Assembly (NCBI RefSeq): GCF_020829685.1 | Contig: NZ_JAIVFR010000284.1 | Location: 1 to 7,755 of the forward strand | Origin: Nostoc sp. CHAB 5715 | Lineage (GTDB): Bacteria > Cyanobacteriota > Cyanobacteriia > Cyanobacteriales > Nostocaceae | Reading direction: 5' to 3' | DNA: 7,755 bases | In this document: positions 4,330 to 7,755 of the stretch, in pieces | Position numbering within the stretch: the first letter of the stretch is position 1 | Layout: the number at the start of each line of letters is the position of its first letter | Translations under genes and position numbers: made by a program | Notes under the pieces: generated by a model | What the model was told of the DNA's origin: nothing | Database searches by the model: none | What the model saw: only the letters and a program-made list of their open reading frames with translations

Positions 4330-7300
4330 CTACTGGGTAGCTACAGCAATCACTCCTCCTAATGCAGAGAAAACTGCGGAGACGGTTGCTGTGGCAAATA
4401 GCCACCAAGCTGCTGAAGCTGCGGCTTTGCGGGTTTCTTCCGCTTGTCGCTGTGCTTGATGCTTCACCTGTTCTAGGCGGCGTTGGGCTTCATGCTGTAT
4501 GCGTTCTGCACGTTGCAATACTGTGTTGCGGGCCCGTTCAATTTGGTCAATGATCCGGTTGGCATCTTCCTCAGAGATGTCCTCACGAGAACTCATTATT
4601 GCCACCAGGGTATCACGGTCAAAAGAAGATAGGCGATCGCGCAGGGCATCAAACCCCGCTTGGGGATCGTCAAAAAATGTGCGAACATCGCGCTTGATAT
4701 TATCATAGTTAAGTTCCGGGCGATCCAGTGAGTTTAGATAGTTACGAATGCGGCCGAAAACCCCGTCAATCGCATCTTGAATGCCTCGTTGGATATTCCG
4801 CACTTGTTCGACAAATTGATCCCTCACGGATACAATGTTATCGGCAATCCGCGCCGCTTCTTCGTCGGAAATATCTTCCCGAATTTTCAGCAGGGCGATG
4901 ACGGTAGAACGGTCAAAATGGGAAAGGCGATCGCTAAAAGTTTCTACCCCAACTCGCGGATCGTGCAACAGTAGTTGCAAGTCGCGTTTAATACCTTCAG
5001 GATTAAGTTCTTCCTTACCAGTTTGGCGCAGATACTCTTCCAGATAAGCTTTGAATGTTTCCGCTCTTTGCTGTGTGCGGGTAGCTAGGCGACGAGGCGC
5101 ACGGACAAAGTTGCGAATCGAAGTTTGCGTGGAATCAATGATTTCATTGACTTGTTCTTCACTCAAGTCTTTACGTTGACTGAGTAACTTCACCAGTGTA
5201 TCCCGGTCTACCTGCGACAACCGACGGCGCAGTGCTACGGCTCCCTCCTGGGGATTTTCAAACAATCTGGTAAAATCTCGCCCGATACCTTCTGGGTTCA
5301 ATTCTTGTTTACCAGTATTCCGCAGATAATCTGCGATCGTGGTAGTAACAGAGTCGTATTGCTCTTTGGCTTTATCGACTACAGCTTGGGGTGTCTGGCG
5401 AATACTATGCCACGACTCTTCAGCAGCATTGATGATTTGATTAACTTGATCTTCACTCAAATCTTGCCGTTGACTCAACAATTGCACTAAGGTATCGCGG
5501 TCAAAGCGAGACAACCGCGCCCGAATTGAGCTAATTCCAGCTTGGGGATCTTCTAGTAATCTTTTGAACTCTGCGCGGATGGCATCAGGATTCAGTTCTG
5601 ATTTTCCTGTATTACGCAGATATGATTCTACATTCAGCCACAGGGTTTCTGCTTGATATTGCGCCTGTTCTGCTAGCCCTTTAGATTCTACCAAAACGCG
5701 ATCGCGTTGTTTTTCCAACTCGTCGAGAATGCTATCTACTTCATATAGCTGGACATCATTACGTTGCAGCAATATCGACCGCATTTCCTGACGCTCAAGG
5801 TGGGCTAGTCGTAACGTCAGAGCTTCATAATCTGCATCTGGGTCTTGCAACAGTGGTTTGAAATTCTGCTCAATGCCATGAACTGTCAAATCTGCTTTCG
5901 GGGTAACCAGCAGATAACTTTCCACTGAGCGTTGCAAGTCTTGGACTATCTCTCTTTCTTCAATACCGGTGACTATCACTAGCACATCTTTGCGGACAGC
6001 TTCTAACTGATCTGCAATGCGCTGAATTTGGGCTTGGGTAAGCAGTCCGCGTTGTTGCAAGATATTGACGAAATCGTTGCGGGATAGTCGTTCTAGTTCC
6101 CTGCGGACTATTCCCGGGTCAGCTGCTGGGTCGTAGATGACATCACGAAATTCCTGGGCAATTCTTTCTTGGCTTAGTTGCCAAGCATAAGTATTATGCA
6201 GGTAGTTTTCGACATCAGCCCGAATTGGGCTATAGGGTTCTGATGGTGTTGGCAAGCCTAGCTTATCTGCTTGTTGGGTGACTTTATCTTTGGCGGTGGT
6301 GAGACTACGCAAGATTTTTTCCACATCCAAATCAGGCAAATCTGTGCGTCCCAACACAATACCAGTTAAGGCGGATAGTCCTTGCTGAAGTGTACTTTGA
6401 ATTGGCCCAGGGGTTGCCTTTTGATCAGCTTCTTTAGAGCCACGGGTTTCTGCTACTAATCGATCCAGTTTGGCATTGAGTTCATCTGTCTTGCTTTGTC
6501 CTGGTGGAAGTGATTTCAGATAATCCATTAACTCACCCAGCCGGTCTTGGGTGGGTGGTTGCTGACTCACTACTTGCTGCCAAACTTTATACAAGGTATC
6601 AGCAATGCGGCTAACGTCTTTTTTGGAAAGGTCGGTGCGACTGCTGACTAACTCGATAAACTTCTGGCGGTCGATGTTGCGAATATCTGGAGTCCCCGCG
6701 ATCGCTTTTAATTGCGGATCGTTGAGTAAATTTTCAAAGTCACTCCGAATCTTTGACAAATCTAGCTCTGGAGGACGCAGCTTGTCTAAGTAATCTTCTA
6801 TATTTTCCCGGATACTTCCAGGGTCGATGGCGCTTCCTAGTTCCCGGCGGACAGCGGCGGCGGCGGCTTCAGCTGTCGCTACAACTTGGTTATTGATAGC
6901 CTTTGCGCCCAGTGCGGCGGTGGCTGTGCCCATAATCGCCTGAAAACCGGAAGTTGCCGTATTGACAACTGAGCCAATTAAGGAACCCACGGTGGTGGAA
7001 CTTACCCAGACGAGGAGCAAAAAGTAAGCGCCCCAAATCACCAAACCGAGAATCGCCCCCAATCCTGGGTCTAAGATTTCCTGGCTCAATTTAACCGCGA
7101 GAAAAGAAGCGATTAATAAGGCGATCGTCACAGTGACTAATGTCCAAATCCCTACTGCTGTGCCAATTTTGCGAATGTTACCGCCCAAACTTCCGGCTTC
7201 CCCACTATCTGAATCCGAGTCAGATGAGTGCCCCAGGTAGGAAATACCGGCTGCAAGGGAAAGATTAGTTAGAACTAATTGGAAAGCAAAGGCTAAAATC

Positions 7301-7446
7301 ACGCCGGAGATTAAAGCCACAAAAAGGTGCGGCCCGGAAGTCAGATCCGATGCCTGTGGTGGGACGTTTGGGGATTCTACTGGACCCTGTGCCAACCACA
7401 ATAGTGGTTTGTAGAGTTCCAGCATGATTTCCGTACTTTGGAACAT
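4330..7446 (-). CDS. Membrane-anchored protein with about eight 98-residue helical repeats
   Basis: This 1038-residue protein is not assigned to a named family. Membrane segments are predicted at about 41-66, 95-119 and 128-150, with an acidic SDSDSDSGE linker at 74-82, and again at the C-terminus (about 1012-1036, AAWWLFATATVSAVF...). An Ala-rich stretch (171-200) leads into the repeats, which cover about 211-973. The repeat pattern is: aromatic-rich ..YLRNTGK.ELNPE.I, acidic ..F..LL.DPQ.G, then LS.FDRDTLV.LLSQR.DLSEEQVN.IID. The conserved Tyr falls at 219, 309, 415, 511, 609, 707, 805 and 903. The last four gaps are exactly 98, and 219 to 415 is 2 x 98; the copy at 309 is degenerate. Charged helices link the repeats, and 975-1008 is a likely coiled coil. 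The ATG at 7446 has GAAGGA 6 bases upstream, so it is preferred over the in-frame ATG at residue 8. The protein may be a scaffold or tether held to a membrane at both ends. It has no catalytic motif that I recognise and is transcribed alone. Confidence 0.9.
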   Translation of the reverse strand: MFQSTEIMLELYKPLLWLAQGPVESPNVPPQASDLTSGPHLFVALISGVILAFAFQLVLTNLSLAAGISYLGHSSDSDSDSGEAGSLGGNIRKIGTAVGIWTLVTVTIALLIASFLAVKLSQEILDPGLGAILGLVIWGAYFLLLVWVSSTTVGSLIGSVVNTATSGFQAIMGTATAALGAKAINNQVVATAEAAAAAVRRELGSAIDPGSIRENIEDYLDKLRPPELDLSKIRSDFENLLNDPQLKAIAGTPDIRNIDRQKFIELVSSRTDLSKKDVSRIADTLYKVWQQVVSQQPPTQDRLGELMDYLKSLPPGQSKTDELNAKLDRLVAETRGSKEADQKATPGPIQSTLQQGLSALTGIVLGRTDLPDLDVEKILRSLTTAKDKVTQQADKLGLPTPSEPYSPIRADVENYLHNTYAWQLSQERIAQEFRDVIYDPAADPGIVRRELERLSRNDFVNILQQRGLLTQAQIQRIADQLEAVRKDVLVIVTGIEEREIVQDLQRSVESYLLVTPKADLTVHGIEQNFKPLLQDPDADYEALTLRLAHLERQEMRSILLQRNDVQLYEVDSILDELEKQRDRVLVESKGLAEQAQYQAETLWLNVESYLRNTGKSELNPDAIRAEFKRLLEDPQAGISSIRARLSRFDRDTLVQLLSQRQDLSEDQVNQIINAAEESWHSIRQTPQAVVDKAKEQYDSVTTTIADYLRNTGKQELNPEGIGRDFTRLFENPQEGAVALRRRLSQVDRDTLVKLLSQRKDLSEEQVNEIIDSTQTSIRNFVRAPRRLATRTQQRAETFKAYLEEYLRQTGKEELNPEGIKRDLQLLLHDPRVGVETFSDRLSHFDRSTVIALLKIREDISDEEAARIADNIVSVRDQFVEQVRNIQRGIQDAIDGVFGRIRNYLNSLDRPELNYDNIKRDVRTFFDDPQAGFDALRDRLSSFDRDTLVAIMSSREDISEEDANRIIDQIERARNTVLQRAERIQHEAQRRLEQVKHQAQRQAEETRKAAASAAWWLFATATVSAVFSALGGVIAVATQ

Positions 7447-7627
7447 TGTATTTCCTTCTTCTAAGGTTTAAATTTGGGGAATTAAGATTTTCTTGAGAAG
7501 CAACTCTTAGTATTTATGTTTGTACGTATGGCAATACCTAACTCATTAGCTCAGAATCCTGGAATTTGGCTATTCAAAGCATCTCTCTAAAGATTGAAAA
7601 GTGTATCCAGCGAAAGATATAACTTTT

Positions 7628-7655
7628 ATTATCCTTCGGTGAGAGTTTTAATCAA
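7628..7655 (-). promoter_or_regulatory. Candidate promoter of the repeat-rich membrane protein gene
   Basis: On the minus strand TTGATT (complement of 7650-7655) and GATAAT (complement of 7628-7633, 5/6 match to TATAAT) are separated by 16 bases. This would give a leader of about 175 bases before the ATG at 7446. The rest of 7447-7755 is AT-rich and holds no ORF or other site that I can support. Confidence 0.38.
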
Positions 7656-7755
7656 ATTACCACCTAATCTTAATTATGTATAGCTAATTTTTACTTTTTA
7701 ATTGTTTATTTGTAGCGATTGATTCTATTTGAATTATAGTTATCTTGTAAGTTCT

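Noticed and set aside
7515..7545. NtcA binding site near GTACGTATGGCAATAC
   Set aside because: GTA and TAC here are separated by 6 or 10 bases, not the 8 required by GTA-N8-TAC.

Overview
The window looks like chromosome of a filamentous, Nostoc/Anabaena-type cyanobacterium. The octamer GCGATCGC (HIP1, typical of these genomes) occurs 13 times in 7.75 kb. The intergenic DNA is packed with short palindromic and tandem repeats of the kind common in Nostocales, and the coding regions include a Tat-exported hydrolase and a TPR protein of familiar cyanobacterial type.

Layout. 1-525 (+) is the 3' part of a DUF29-like gene that enters from the left edge. 602-1166 (+) is a type II toxin-antitoxin pair. 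The antitoxin is intact, but the ParE/RelE-family toxin is split by a 93-bp MITE-like element with 13-bp perfect terminal inverted repeats and a 5-bp target duplication. 1335-2165 (+) encodes a dienelactone-hydrolase-family protein with a twin-arginine signal and a complete Cys/Asp/His triad. 2241-3211 (-) is a TPR plus trypsin-like protein remnant. It has no usable start codon where its TPR homology begins, and its protease domain stops soon after the catalytic His. A factor-independent terminator lies between these two convergent genes and has its T-run on the minus strand.

3258-4275 has no gene. It holds dispersed hairpins, a palindrome cluster bounded by an 11-bp inverted repeat (possible remnant of a mobile element), a 44-bp direct duplication, and a 378-bp array built from exactly eighteen 21-bp modules. 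4330-7446 (-) is a single 1038-residue gene for a membrane-anchored protein with about eight copies of a helical repeat, five of them spaced exactly 98 residues apart. It has membrane segments at both ends, its own terminator and a plausible promoter. 7447-7755 is its AT-rich upstream region.

The genes do not form one pathway. The window reads as accessory or repeat-rich DNA around two healthy genes, the hydrolase and the repeat protein. Several neighbours have been damaged by element insertion or recombination. The best candidates for something undescribed are the 98-residue-repeat membrane protein and the 21-bp modular array beside it.
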